A program made the translations under genes and the position numbers. From Planosporangium flavigriseum (GTDB lineage: Bacteria > Actinomycetota > Actinomycetes > Mycobacteriales > Micromonosporaceae): a DNA stretch of 64,000 nucleotides. The number at the start of each line of letters is the position of its first letter. Within the stretch, counting starts at the first letter, position 1. The stretch covers positions 62,001 to 126,000 of the forward strand of contig NZ_JAATVW010000005.1 of assembly GCF_011947225.1 (NCBI RefSeq), written 5' to 3'. The notes below the pieces were generated by a model that worked only from the letters and a program-made list of their open reading frames with translations, was not told where the DNA came from and made no database searches. Shown here piece after piece: positions 7,449 through 15,915 of the stretch.

Positions 7449-8732
7449 GTGCGCTTCGAAGTCAGCCATGCGATGGACACCATCGAACGGCGTCTCACCA
7501 CCGACGTCGTGATGGCGCAGGCGGTCGTCGATATCGGTGAGATCGTCCGGTGCACCGATCTGGACGACGGCCGATCGGTCAACCTGATTCGCGTCGGCAT
7601 GGTCGTCGACGCCTTCGGGCGCTACCTGCGTGACGGCGGAGCGATGATCTACCCCGTCGCGTCGCGTCAACTGCTCTCCGAGGCCGCGCTGACCGCCAAG
7701 GAGCGGATGGTGCTGGGTCGGTGGACCGACGAAGGACTGATCGAGACGGTGCGGGACGCCGCCGCGCGGGTTCTCGAGATCGCCGAGCTGACCGGTCTGC
7801 CCGTCATCGGTCTGCGGGACCACGCCGAGGTGGCGAAGGAGTGCGAGTGGCTGCGGGACGCCCCGCTCCGGGTGCTGGCGGTGAGCCCGCGCGGCGGCGG
7901 CGCGCTGCTGACCGACGGCACGGGTGGCACCGGCGGAGTGGTGCTGTCCCGGCGTGGTGGAGAGGCCGGCGATCCGGTGCCGAAGATGACGCCGGTACCG
8001 AAGGCGGAGGAGGTCGGAGAGGAGGACCGGAGGCAGGTACGGATCTGGCCCGACCCGACCGAGCCGGTGTACGAGCCGCTGCCGGAGCCGCCCGATTACC
8101 TGCCCGCGTCCAGCCCGACCGGCACCGCTCTGATCGCGCGCGCCTGGCGTTGTGACGAGTTCGGCTGCCCGAGCTTCGGTGCGGACCGCAGCCTCGGCCA
8201 GCCCGTGCCGCGGTTGCGTGACGGTAAGCCGGTCTGTCCCCGCCACGACGAGCCGCTGCGCGACATCGGGACGCGGCGGCCGGCCGTACCGATGACTCTG
8301 ATCGTCGACGGGCTGCGGCGCCGGCACTTCGTGGTGATGGCCGACCGCCCGGTGTTCGTCGGTCGGGCTCCGGAGGAGCCGGACTCCGTCGGAGTCAACG
8401 AATGGCTGCACGAGGCCGCGTCGAGGTGGATCAGCCGTACCCACCTGAAGTTGGAGATCCGCGACGACCGGCTGGTGGCGACGGACGTCAGTACGAACGG
8501 CACTCTGGTCTGGGTGCGTGCCAACCCGGGTGACCGGCCGGACACGTTCCGGCTGACCCGGGGCAAGTCCTACCCGCTGGGGGAGTGGGACAGCGTCGAG
8601 ATGTACACCGGCATCGAGCTTTGCCGTGCTGACCGGCGTCCGCGGGGTGTCGACGAGTCACGCGACGAGCCGCCGTCGGTGCTCACCGACGCGCCCACGT
8701 CCGTGATGCGCCAGCTGTCGTCCAATGGTTGA
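7449..8732 (+). CDS. FHA-domain protein with unrecognised N-terminal region
   Basis: 427 residues. The N-terminal 130 residues (TTDVVMAQAVVDIGEIVRC, SRQLLSEAALTAKERMVLGRW) form a helical region I cannot assign. A disordered linker and a Cys/His cluster (WRCDEFGCPSF ... PVCPRHDEPL, possibly a zinc knuckle) follow. The C-terminal FHA domain (about residues 297-390) has FVGRAPE, the core SRTHLKLEI and DVSTNGTLV, so phosphothreonine binding looks intact. GTG 7449 has GGAGG five bases upstream; GTG 7443 overlaps that site. Its position after the Ser/Thr kinase points to a phospho-dependent partner or substrate. It overlaps the next gene by eight bases. Confidence 0.8.
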   Translation: MRFEVSHAMDTIERRLTTDVVMAQAVVDIGEIVRCTDLDDGRSVNLIRVGMVVDAFGRYLRDGGAMIYPVASRQLLSEAALTAKERMVLGRWTDEGLIETVRDAAARVLEIAELTGLPVIGLRDHAEVAKECEWLRDAPLRVLAVSPRGGGALLTDGTGGTGGVVLSRRGGEAGDPVPKMTPVPKAEEVGEEDRRQVRIWPDPTEPVYEPLPEPPDYLPASSPTGTALIARAWRCDEFGCPSFGADRSLGQPVPRLRDGKPVCPRHDEPLRDIGTRRPAVPMTLIVDGLRRRHFVVMADRPVFVGRAPEEPDSVGVNEWLHEAASRWISRTHLKLEIRDDRLVATDVSTNGTLVWVRANPGDRPDTFRLTRGKSYPLGEWDSVEMYTGIELCRADRRPRGVDESRDEPPSVLTDAPTSVMRQLSSNG

Positions 8733-9216
8733 GGTGGGCGAGGAGACATCGCCTGTCCTGCCCCGGATCCGACCGGTGCCGTGGTGGATCGCTCCGGTCT
8801 TCGCGCTCCTCGCCCTGGTGACCGCTCCGTGGACGGTCTACCTGGCGGTGACCCTTCCGCAAGACATCCGGACCCGGAACTACCGGATCGCGTGGGTCGG
8901 CTTCGACATAGGTCTGATGGTGCTGCTTCTACTCACCGCGATCCTGGCCTACCGCGGGCAGCGGCACATGGTGATGACGGCCACCGCCACCGCGACGGCG
9001 CTGGTGATCGACGCCTGGTTCGACATGGTGACGTCGCCGGGCGGTGACGAGCTGATCGTGGCGGTGGCGACCGCTCTGTGCGGCGAGTTGCCGCTGACCG
9101 TCCTGTGCCTGTGGATAGCGCTACAGGTGGACCGGCTCATCGCCCGGCGGTTGGCGCAGTTGGAGCGCCGGGCCGCCCGGGGGACCCGCTGGCGTCTTCG
9201 ATACCGGCGGCGCTGA
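8725..9216 (+). CDS. Small integral membrane protein
   Basis: 163 residues with four hydrophobic helices (WWIAPVFALLALVTAPWTVYLAV; WVGFDIGLMVLLLLTAILAY; MVMTATATATALVIDAWFDMV; VAVATALCGELPLTVLCLWIAL) and a very basic C-terminal tail ending RWRLRYRRR. The start overlaps the end of the FHA gene by eight bases, so the two are translationally coupled and probably act together. The layout resembles small actinobacterial membrane proteins of unknown function. No enzyme motif is seen. Confidence 0.7.
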   Translation: MVEVGEETSPVLPRIRPVPWWIAPVFALLALVTAPWTVYLAVTLPQDIRTRNYRIAWVGFDIGLMVLLLLTAILAYRGQRHMVMTATATATALVIDAWFDMVTSPGGDELIVAVATALCGELPLTVLCLWIALQVDRLIARRLAQLERRAARGTRWRLRYRRR

Positions 9217-9277
9217 CCGCCGCCCCTGGTACTGCGCGCCCGGGCGAAGTGTCACCGGCTGCTGGTACAAAGGCCTG

Positions 9278-11410
9278 GTGAATGGTGGTCGGGTGGACGA
9301 ACGGGAAGCGACGAGGGCGCGCGCCGAGGAGGTGCTGCGGGCGCTCGCGGGGCCGGAGGCGACGCTCCGGCCCGACCAGTGGCGCGCGATCGAGGCGCTG
9401 GTGATCGACCGGCGGCGGGTGCTGTGCGTGCAGCGCACCGGCTGGGGCAAGTCCGCGGTCTACTTCGTCGCCACGGCTCTCCTGCGCGGTGCGGGCGCCG
9501 GCCCGACCGTCATCGTCTCGCCGTTGCTGGCGCTGATGCGTAACCAGGTCGACGCGGCGGCCCGGGCCGGGATCGTGGCTCGCACGATCAACTCGGCCAA
9601 CCTCGAAGAGTGGGAGCAGATCAACGCCGAGGTGCACGCCGGCGAGGTGGACGTGTTGTTGATCAGCCCGGAGCGGCTGAACAACCCGGACTTCCGGGAC
9701 GGGGTGCTCCCCAAGCTCGCGGCAACGACCGGCCTGCTCGTCGTCGACGAGGCGCACTGCGTCTCCGACTGGGGGCACGACTTCCGCCCCGATTACCGGC
9801 GCCTGCGCACGTTGCTGGACGAACTCTCCTCGGGTACGCCGGTGCTCGCGACGACGGCCACCGCCAACGCCCGCGTCACCACCGACGTGGCCGAGCAGTT
9901 GGGCGACGCGCTGGTCCTGCGCGGCACCCTTGACCGGGAGTCGCTCCGGCTGGGCGTGCTCAGCCTCCCGGACGCCGCACACCGGCTGGCCTGGCTGGCC
10001 GAGCACCTGGCCGATCTCCCCGGCTCCGGCATCGTCTACACCCTCACGGTAGCGGCAGCGCAGGAGACGACCGCGTTCCTGCGGGCGCGGGGATACCCCG
10101 TCGCGTCCTACACCGGGCAGGCTGAGGATGCCGACCGCCGAGCCGCCGAGGCGGACCTGCTCGACAACCGGATCAAGGCCCTCGTCGCCACCTCAGCGCT
10201 CGGGATGGGCTTCGACAAGCCCGACCTCGGATTCGTCGTGCACCTCGGCGCGCCGTCGTCTCCCATCGCGTACTACCAGCAGGTGGGCCGGGCCGGCCGG
10301 GCGGTGCGCAACGCCGACGTGCTGCTGTTGCCAGGCCGCGAAGACGAGGCGATCTGGCGGTACTTCGCCGCGCTCGGGTTCCCACCGGAGGAGCAGGTCC
10401 GCGCCACGCTCGACGCCTTGGAAAGCTCTGATCGGCCGTTGTCCACCCAGGCCCTGGAGGCGCGCGTCGACCTGCGGCGCAACCGCCTCGAACTGATGCT
10501 GAAGGTGCTCGACGTCGACGGTGCGGTGCGGCGGGTGCGCGGCGGGTGGGTAGCCACCGGGGCGCCGTGGCAGCACGACACCGCTCGCTACGAACGGGTC
10601 GCCGCCGCCCGCCGGGACGAGCAGGCCGCCATGCGAGAGTACGCGACGACCGGCGTGTGCCGGATGGAGTACCTCCGCCGCTGCCTCGACGACCCCGCAG
10701 CGAGCGCCTGCGGCCGCTGCGACAACTGCGCCGGTCCGTGGTACCCGCCGGCCGTCGCCGGCGAGGCGCTCGCCGCGGCGCAGGCGCACCTCGGGCGGGT
10801 CGGTGTCACCGTCGCGCCCCGGCAGTTGTGGCCGACCGGGCTGGCAGCTGTCGGGGTGCCGCTGTCCGGACGGATCCCGGCGGGCGAGCAGGCCGGGCCG
10901 GGCCGCGCGCTGGCGCGCCTGTCGGACCTCGGCTGGGGTGAGCGGCTGCGACGCCTGCTTGCCGAGGACGCCCCGGACGGGCCGGTGCCCGACGACGTCT
11001 TCGCCGGGGTCGTACGCGCGCTCGCCGACTGGGCGCGCGGCGACGATCCGTGGCCGGCCCGGCCGGTCGGCGTGGTGACCGTCGCGTCCCGGCGCCACCC
11101 GGTCCTCGTCCGCGACCTCGGCGCCCGCATCGCCGCGACCGGCCGGCTCACGCTGCTCGGCTCGGTCGCTCGGGTGGGCGATGAGCGAGGCGGGGGAGCG
11201 CGGGGCAACAGCGCCCAGCGGGTCCGCGCTCTTCATGACGCGTTCGCCGTGCCCGACGAGTTGGCGAACCGGCTGGCCGGCCTGGACGGTCCCGTGCTGC
11301 TGGTCGACGACCTGGTCGACACGGGTTGGACTACGGCGCTGGTGGCCCGGCTGCTGCGGCGCGCCGGGGCACCGGGCGTGCTGCCGCTCGCGTTGGGGCT
11401 CGCCGGCTGA
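9278..11410 (+). CDS. RecQ-type DNA helicase with C-terminal phosphoribosyltransferase-like domain
   Basis: 710 residues. The helicase core has Walker A TGWGKS (about residue 54), motif Ia VSPLLALMRNQ, DEAH in VVDEAHCVSDWGHDFRPDYRRL (RecQ signature), TATA, and motif VI QQVGRAGR. A RecQ zinc-binding region follows (YLRRCLDDPAASACGRCDNC). The last 200 residues are not standard RecQ. They end in a PRPP-binding-like loop, LLVDDLVDTGWTTALVARLL, as in ComF-type phosphoribosyltransferases. GTG 9278 has AAAGG close upstream. It is likely a repair/recombination helicase; the role of the PRTase-like tail is unknown. It ends before a strong bidirectional terminator. Confidence 0.9.
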   Translation: MNGGRVDEREATRARAEEVLRALAGPEATLRPDQWRAIEALVIDRRRVLCVQRTGWGKSAVYFVATALLRGAGAGPTVIVSPLLALMRNQVDAAARAGIVARTINSANLEEWEQINAEVHAGEVDVLLISPERLNNPDFRDGVLPKLAATTGLLVVDEAHCVSDWGHDFRPDYRRLRTLLDELSSGTPVLATTATANARVTTDVAEQLGDALVLRGTLDRESLRLGVLSLPDAAHRLAWLAEHLADLPGSGIVYTLTVAAAQETTAFLRARGYPVASYTGQAEDADRRAAEADLLDNRIKALVATSALGMGFDKPDLGFVVHLGAPSSPIAYYQQVGRAGRAVRNADVLLLPGREDEAIWRYFAALGFPPEEQVRATLDALESSDRPLSTQALEARVDLRRNRLELMLKVLDVDGAVRRVRGGWVATGAPWQHDTARYERVAAARRDEQAAMREYATTGVCRMEYLRRCLDDPAASACGRCDNCAGPWYPPAVAGEALAAAQAHLGRVGVTVAPRQLWPTGLAAVGVPLSGRIPAGEQAGPGRALARLSDLGWGERLRRLLAEDAPDGPVPDDVFAGVVRALADWARGDDPWPARPVGVVTVASRRHPVLVRDLGARIAATGRLTLLGSVARVGDERGGGARGNSAQRVRALHDAFAVPDELANRLAGLDGPVLLVDDLVDTGWTTALVARLLRRAGAPGVLPLALGLAG

Positions 11411-11432
11411 TCCATCGGCTGCCACCTGTGAC

Positions 11433-11465
11433 AAGAGGGTCCCCCGCCAGGCGGGGGACCCTCTT
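11433..11465. terminator. Strong bidirectional terminator
   Basis: A 15-bp perfect stem (AAGAGGGTCCCCCGC at 11433-11447 with its complement at 11451-11465) has a 3-base loop. It lies between the convergent RecQ and NlpC/P60 genes. Confidence 0.9.
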
Positions 11466-11499
11466 GCGCGTTGTTCGGTTGACTCAGCGTTCGGTTGTC

Positions 11500-12483
11500 T
11501 TAACTCACGCGGCCGTAGCCGACGATCGGGGCGAAGTCCATCTGCCGGATCGAGATCCGCTCACCGGTCTGGGGAGCGTTGACGACGCGCCCGTCGCCCG
11601 CGTACATCGCGACGTGGTGGAGGTCCCGGTAGTAGAAGACCAAGTCGCCGGGGCGCAGTTCCTCGCGCTTGATGCGCTTGGTCTGCTGGAACTGCAGTGC
11701 CGCGCTGTGCGGCAGGTCCACGCCGGCCTGGCGCCATCCGGCGAGGGTCAGCCCCGAGCAGTCGAACGTGCTCGGCCCGGCCGCGCCCCACTGGTACCAC
11801 TTGCCGATCTGCTCGTACGCGTAGCGCAGCGCGGTGCCGCCCGCGTTCGCCGGGAAAATCGGCACGTACGCGTCCCGGGTGGCGTCGCGGCTGGCCCGCG
11901 CTCCGTAGACCTTGGTGCGCAGCGTCTGCAGCTCGTTCAGGTTGCTCTCGATGACCGCCTTCGTCACCGTCAGCTCCCGGTCCTGGGCGGCCTGCTTCCG
12001 CTCCAGGTCCTTGAGGTTGCGTCGCTGCGACTCGTACCGGGCGGTGGCGGCGTTCAGCCCTTTGAGGTCCTGGTTGTGGGTGCGTGCGACGTGATCCAGC
12101 ATCGTGAGTTGGTCCAGCAGCATGCTCGGCGAGTGGGCACCGAGCAGTGCGGTGGCCGGCCCGTCGCCGTTGCTCTTGTACACGCCGGCCGCGATCGTGC
12201 CGACCTTGCGCTGCAGGTCCTCGATTTTCTGCTGGAGTGGCGCGAGTTCCGCATCGGTCGCGGCGAGCCGGGTACGGGTGTCGCTCAGGCTCACCCGGGT
12301 CGTGTTGTAGTGCTCGACGACGCCCTCCAACTGCTGCCATGCCGTCGCCACCTGGCTGTCCATCTCCGCCGGGCTCGGGTCGGCAGCTGCGCGGGCGGGC
12401 CCGAGTACGGCGACGATGGCGGCCGCCGCGACGAAGGCTGTGGCGGCGCGCGCGGCGGTGCCAATCATGCGATGAGAACTCAC
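11500..12483 (-). CDS. Secreted NlpC/P60 peptidoglycan endopeptidase
   Basis: 327 residues with a signal peptide (about 1-35, FVAAAAIVAVLGPARAAADP), a long coiled-coil region (about 40-200, repeated Leu/Gln/Glu helices) and a C-terminal NlpC/P60 domain. The domain has the catalytic Cys242 in TFDCSGLTLAGW, His in DLHHVAMYAGDG and a third polar residue in VVNAPQTG. This is the RipA/PcsB-like plan: a coiled coil keeps the hydrolase in check and a Cys-His peptidase cuts between D-Glu and the diamino acid of the wall. The start is GTG 12483; ATG 12468 is possible. It is transcribed divergently from the methyltransferase. The upstream gap is too short for a ydaO (c-di-AMP) riboswitch. Confidence 0.9.
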   Translation of the reverse strand: MSSHRMIGTAARAATAFVAAAAIVAVLGPARAAADPSPAEMDSQVATAWQQLEGVVEHYNTTRVSLSDTRTRLAATDAELAPLQQKIEDLQRKVGTIAAGVYKSNGDGPATALLGAHSPSMLLDQLTMLDHVARTHNQDLKGLNAATARYESQRRNLKDLERKQAAQDRELTVTKAVIESNLNELQTLRTKVYGARASRDATRDAYVPIFPANAGGTALRYAYEQIGKWYQWGAAGPSTFDCSGLTLAGWRQAGVDLPHSAALQFQQTKRIKREELRPGDLVFYYRDLHHVAMYAGDGRVVNAPQTGERISIRQMDFAPIVGYGRVS

Positions 12484-12530
12484 GTCCCCATAACGACCGA
12501 AAATTGTAAAAGCGACGTTTCACCTAAATA

Positions 12531-12542
12531 GTACATTTGTAC
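12531..12542. promoter_or_regulatory. Dyad GTACA-TT-TGTAC in a divergent intergenic region
   Basis: Two perfect 5-bp arms are separated by two bases in an A/T-rich patch between the NlpC/P60 and methyltransferase starts. It is about 48 bases upstream of the NlpC/P60 start. It is a possible operator by position and symmetry only. Confidence 0.3.
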
Positions 12543-12619
12543 GCTCGAACCTGTGGCGAGCGGTGACCGTGGTGGTGACTACTTCGCCGGGCCGATCGGC
12601 GTGATGGCAGGCTGAAGAG

Positions 12620-13789
12620 GTGCCGGAACCTCTCGACGTCGCCCTGACCGAAGTGCGCAACCTGCTCCTGGACCCGGACCGGCTGGTCCGCGCCGTCGCC
12701 TCCGGCCGCCGCAGGGGCGCGCAGCCGCGCTGGCAGCGGGTGGAGCTACGGCCCGTGTCGTTGAAGGCCGGCCGTCAACTTCAGGTCATCTCCGACGACG
12801 GCGTGCGCCCGTACACCCGCAACGTCGCCTGGGGCCGGGAGGCCGAGGAGATGGTCGACCGGTTGCTGGCGGAGCCGTTCGGCAACTGGTACGTGGAGAG
12901 CGCCGACGGCGTGTTGCAGTTGCGGGTCACCAAGCGCGGGGAGGCGCAGGTGCACCGGGCCGCGCCGGTCGCCGGTACAGCTCCGGCGGGCGCGGCTGCC
13001 GACGCGCATGACCGGACCTCGACCCACCTCCTCGATCCGGGCGACCCGCTGTTCCAGGTGATCGGTGGGAGCGCGGCCAAGCGCCGTCAGGTCGACGCCT
13101 TCCTGCGGGCCCTCGCCGCGACGCTCGGCACTGACCAGTTGCCGCAGCCCCTGCGGGTGGTCGACCTCGGCGCCGGAAACGCCTACCTGACGTTCGCGGC
13201 GTACCGGTACCTGACCGCGCAGGGGGTCGACGTCCGGCTGACCGGCGTGGACGTCCGCTCCGACCAGCGGGCCCGCAACGCCGCGCTGGCCGAACGGCTC
13301 GGCTGGTCGGACCGGGTCGATTTCGTCGCCGGGACCATCCTGGAGGCCGATGTGGACGGCGCTGACGTAGTGCTCGCGCTGCACGCCTGCGACACGGCGA
13401 CCGACGAGGCTCTCGCCCGCGCCGTCGGCTGGAACGCGCGCTGGGTGCTAGCCGCTCCGTGCTGCCACCATGACATCGCCGCCCAGTTGCGTGCAGGGAC
13501 CGCGCCCGACCCGTACCAGCCGCTCATCCGCCACGGGATTCTGCGCGAGCGCTTCTCCGACGTTCTCACCGACGCGGTGCGCGCGGCCCTGCTGCGGCTG
13601 CACGGGTACCGGGTGGACGTCGTCGAGTTCGTCGACTCGGTGCACACGCCGCGCAACGTGCTGCTGCGGGCCCGGCACACGGGTGCCCCCGCCACTCCGG
13701 AGTTGCGGGCGGAGTACGACTCGCTCATCGGGCAGTGGGGCATCACGCCAGCGCTGGAGCGGCTGCTCGGACCCGTACCCGCCGCATGA
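12620..13789 (+). CDS. Class I SAM-dependent methyltransferase (Methyltransf_32 type)
   Basis: 389 residues. An N-terminal region of about 130 residues (RVELRPVSLKAGRQLQVI, RNVAWGREAEEMVDRLL) precedes a Rossmann methyltransferase domain. That domain has motif I VVDLGAGNAYLTFAAY, motif II LTGVDVR, then LALHACDTATDEALARA and APCCHHDIAAQL. The HACDTATDEAL and PCCHH features are those of the GSTCD-like Methyltransf_32 family, whose substrates are poorly known and may be RNA. GTG 12620 is preceded by GAAGAG. It is a single gene, divergent from the NlpC/P60 hydrolase and convergent with the DEAD-box helicase. Confidence 0.85.
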   Translation: MPEPLDVALTEVRNLLLDPDRLVRAVASGRRRGAQPRWQRVELRPVSLKAGRQLQVISDDGVRPYTRNVAWGREAEEMVDRLLAEPFGNWYVESADGVLQLRVTKRGEAQVHRAAPVAGTAPAGAAADAHDRTSTHLLDPGDPLFQVIGGSAAKRRQVDAFLRALAATLGTDQLPQPLRVVDLGAGNAYLTFAAYRYLTAQGVDVRLTGVDVRSDQRARNAALAERLGWSDRVDFVAGTILEADVDGADVVLALHACDTATDEALARAVGWNARWVLAAPCCHHDIAAQLRAGTAPDPYQPLIRHGILRERFSDVLTDAVRAALLRLHGYRVDVVEFVDSVHTPRNVLLRARHTGAPATPELRAEYDSLIGQWGITPALERLLGPVPAA

Positions 13790-13925
13790 GCCGCCGCGCG
13801 TCGCCGTGCTCGCGCTCGATGTCCGGTAGCGGGCGCACCTGAACGGGCTTCTCGCCGCAGAGCACCGTGACGGAGGTCGACCTCGCGGAGCGGATGGGTG
13901 GGCCGACCGTAGGGCAGATACGACG

Positions 13926-13955
13926 AAGGGGCGGCCCCGGTCGGGACCGCCCCTT
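13926..13955. terminator. Convergent terminator hairpin
   Basis: AAGGGGCGG (13926-13934) pairs with CCGCCCCTT (13947-13955), and the interior bases can partly pair. On the plus strand it is followed by CTCTTT. It lies between the convergent methyltransferase and DEAD-box genes. The rest of 13790-13968 shows no gene I can support. Confidence 0.75.
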
Positions 13956-13968
13956 CTCTTTAGTCAGA

Positions 13969-15597
13969 TCACTCGCTGTCGGTCGACGCCGCTCCCGCAG
14001 CGCCCCGGCCACCGCGACGACGGCGCCGCCGTGGCCGCTTGGTGGCCTCATCCTCGCCTGTGGGCCGTGGAGCCTCCACGATGGACGTCTCGGCCGATGC
14101 CGTAGCCGTGCTGCCCGGCTCCATGCGCCGACGACGTCGCCGGTGCGAGCCCGCCGAGGTGCCCTCGCCGTCCCGGGCGCTGGGCGCTGCCGCGGGCGTA
14201 CCCGAGGAGTCGTCACGGCGACCACGACGGTGGCCGCGCTTGCCCTCGACATCCTCCAGGCGCTCGGCCGACAGGCCGGCGCGGGTGCGGTCGGCAGTCG
14301 GCAGGGTGCCCTTTACCTCCTTGGGAATGTCGAGGTCGGTGTAGAGGTGCTCGGACGTGTGGTACGTCTCGGGCGGCTCCGGCAGGTCCAGGTCGAGAGA
14401 CTTGTCGATCAGCCGCCAGCGAGGCATGTCCTCCCAGTCCACGAACGTCACCGCCACGCCGGTCGCGCCGGCACGGCCGGTACGACCGATGCGGTGCGTG
14501 TACGTGTCGGCGTCTTCGGGGCAGTCGTAGTTGATGACGTGCGTGACGCCGGTGACGTCGAGACCGCGCGCGGCGACATCGGTGGCGACCAGTACGTCGA
14601 TCTTCCCGGCGCGGAACGCGCGCAGTGCCCGCTCCCGTGCGCCCTGACCCAGGTCACCGTGGACGGCCGCGACCGCGAAGCCACGAAAGTCCAGCTCTTC
14701 GGAAACCTTGTCGGCGGCGCGCTTGGTACGGGTGAAGATCATCGACAGGCCACGCCCCTCGGCCTGCAGGATCCGGGCGACCACCTCGACCTTGTTGAGC
14801 GGGTGGGCGCGGTAGACCACCTGCCGGGTGAGGGGCGACGGGCCGGTCAGGTCGTCGTGCTGGGCGTGGATCGTCACCGGCTGGCGCATGAACCGCCGGG
14901 CCAGCGTGACGATCGGGTCGGGCATGGTGGCGGAGAACAGCATCGTTTGCCGGTCGTCGGGCAGCATCGACAGGATCTTCTCGATGTCGTCCAGGAAGCC
15001 CAGGTCGAGCATGCGGTCGGCCTCGTCGATGACGAGCGCCCGGACCCGGTCCAGGCGTAGCTGCTTGCTCTTCGCCAGGTCGAGCAGGCGGCCAGGGGTG
15101 CCGACGACGATGTCGACGCCCCTGGTGAGCGCCTCCGTCTGCGGCTCGTAGGCCACGCCGCCGTAGACCGGCAGGACGCGGATACCGCGGGTGCGGCCGG
15201 CGATGTCGAGGTCGCGGGCGACCTGGAGGCCCAGCTCGCGCGTGGGTAGGACGACGAGCGCCTGCGGAAGGCCGTCGGCGCCCTCTTCAGCGGACCTGGT
15301 CCGCTGAAGCAGTGGCAGGCCGAAGCCCAGCGTCTTGCCGGTGCCGGTCGGCGCCTGGCCGATGATGTCGGCCCCGCGCAGCCCGATGGGGAGCGCGTGC
15401 TCCTGGATTTTGAAGGCGTGGGTGATGCCGACGGCTTCGAGCGCGGCGACGGTCTCGGGGCGAACGCCCAGGTCGGCGAAGGTGGGGCTGTCGGGACGGC
15501 CCGGTACGCGGGGAGCGGCTTCAGCCTCGGTGGATTCGGTCGGGGTGAGTTCAGATGCGGCCGCGTTTGCGGCCGTATTGGCTTCCTCGATGTTCAT
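13969..15597 (-). CDS. DEAD-box ATP-dependent RNA helicase
   Basis: 542 residues. The N-terminus is acidic and Ala-rich. The Q motif (TFADLGVRPETVAALEAVGITHAFKIQEHALP) leads into APTGTGKT, PTREL, GTPGR, VIDEADRML, SATMP, and the second-domain motifs ARGLDV and HRIGRTGRAG. The last 140 residues are a basic, disordered Arg-rich tail (RRHRRRRRRMEPG, RPRRRRRRGGRG) typical of actinobacterial RhlE/DeaD-like helicases that act in ribosome assembly or RNA decay. ATG 15597 is preceded by a weak ribosome site; a TTG lies one codon earlier. It has a roughly 300-base upstream region, which may be a long 5' leader as in other cold-regulated DEAD genes (inference). Confidence 0.92.
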   Translation of the reverse strand: MNIEEANTAANAAASELTPTESTEAEAAPRVPGRPDSPTFADLGVRPETVAALEAVGITHAFKIQEHALPIGLRGADIIGQAPTGTGKTLGFGLPLLQRTRSAEEGADGLPQALVVLPTRELGLQVARDLDIAGRTRGIRVLPVYGGVAYEPQTEALTRGVDIVVGTPGRLLDLAKSKQLRLDRVRALVIDEADRMLDLGFLDDIEKILSMLPDDRQTMLFSATMPDPIVTLARRFMRQPVTIHAQHDDLTGPSPLTRQVVYRAHPLNKVEVVARILQAEGRGLSMIFTRTKRAADKVSEELDFRGFAVAAVHGDLGQGARERALRAFRAGKIDVLVATDVAARGLDVTGVTHVINYDCPEDADTYTHRIGRTGRAGATGVAVTFVDWEDMPRWRLIDKSLDLDLPEPPETYHTSEHLYTDLDIPKEVKGTLPTADRTRAGLSAERLEDVEGKRGHRRGRRDDSSGTPAAAPSARDGEGTSAGSHRRRRRRMEPGSTATASAETSIVEAPRPTGEDEATKRPRRRRRRGGRGAAGAASTDSE

Positions 15598-15915
15598 CAA
15601 GTTTTCGGGGTGTCTCTCTCGCGGGAGCGCCCCGACTTGACGGGTGCGCTCGGATGTATGGCGCGCGCCACGGGCGAATGGCCTGGGTCTGAACCCCGGG
15701 GCGACTGGAAATCGCGGGCCGCGCGCTCGCCGGACGCAGCAGGCGTCGGCGAAATTGAGAACAATGTTATCACTCGCTATATGCCTGCTCAGCTGTGCCG
15801 CTTGCGATCCCGACCCGGCGGCCCTGGGGCCGCTGCTGGTGAGGGACCTGCTCGTTACCGCAACTACTTACTGATCGGCACATACTGCGGTCTGTATAAG
15901 GAGTAACCTTCCGTC
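15598..15915. promoter_or_regulatory. Divergent intergenic region with a candidate plus-strand promoter
   Basis: This 318-base gap separates the divergent DEAD-box and ferritin-like genes. It holds a candidate plus-strand promoter: -35 TTGAGA (15755-15760), a 17-bp spacer, and -10 TATATG (15778-15783). That would give a transcript start about 125 bases before the ferritin-like gene. The remaining bases near the helicase could be its 5' leader. No coding region can be supported. Confidence 0.35.

Noticed and set aside
12484-12619. A ydaO (c-di-AMP) riboswitch upstream of the NlpC/P60 gene
   Set aside because: Such riboswitches are common before actinobacterial wall hydrolases, but the gap is only 136 bases and the conserved core is not visible.
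13743-13871. A short minus-strand frame (ends in PDIEREHGDARRLMRR...) overlapping the end of the methyltransferase gene
   Set aside because: It has a somewhat protein-like sequence but no start codon with a ribosome site at a sensible place, and it overlaps a real gene.
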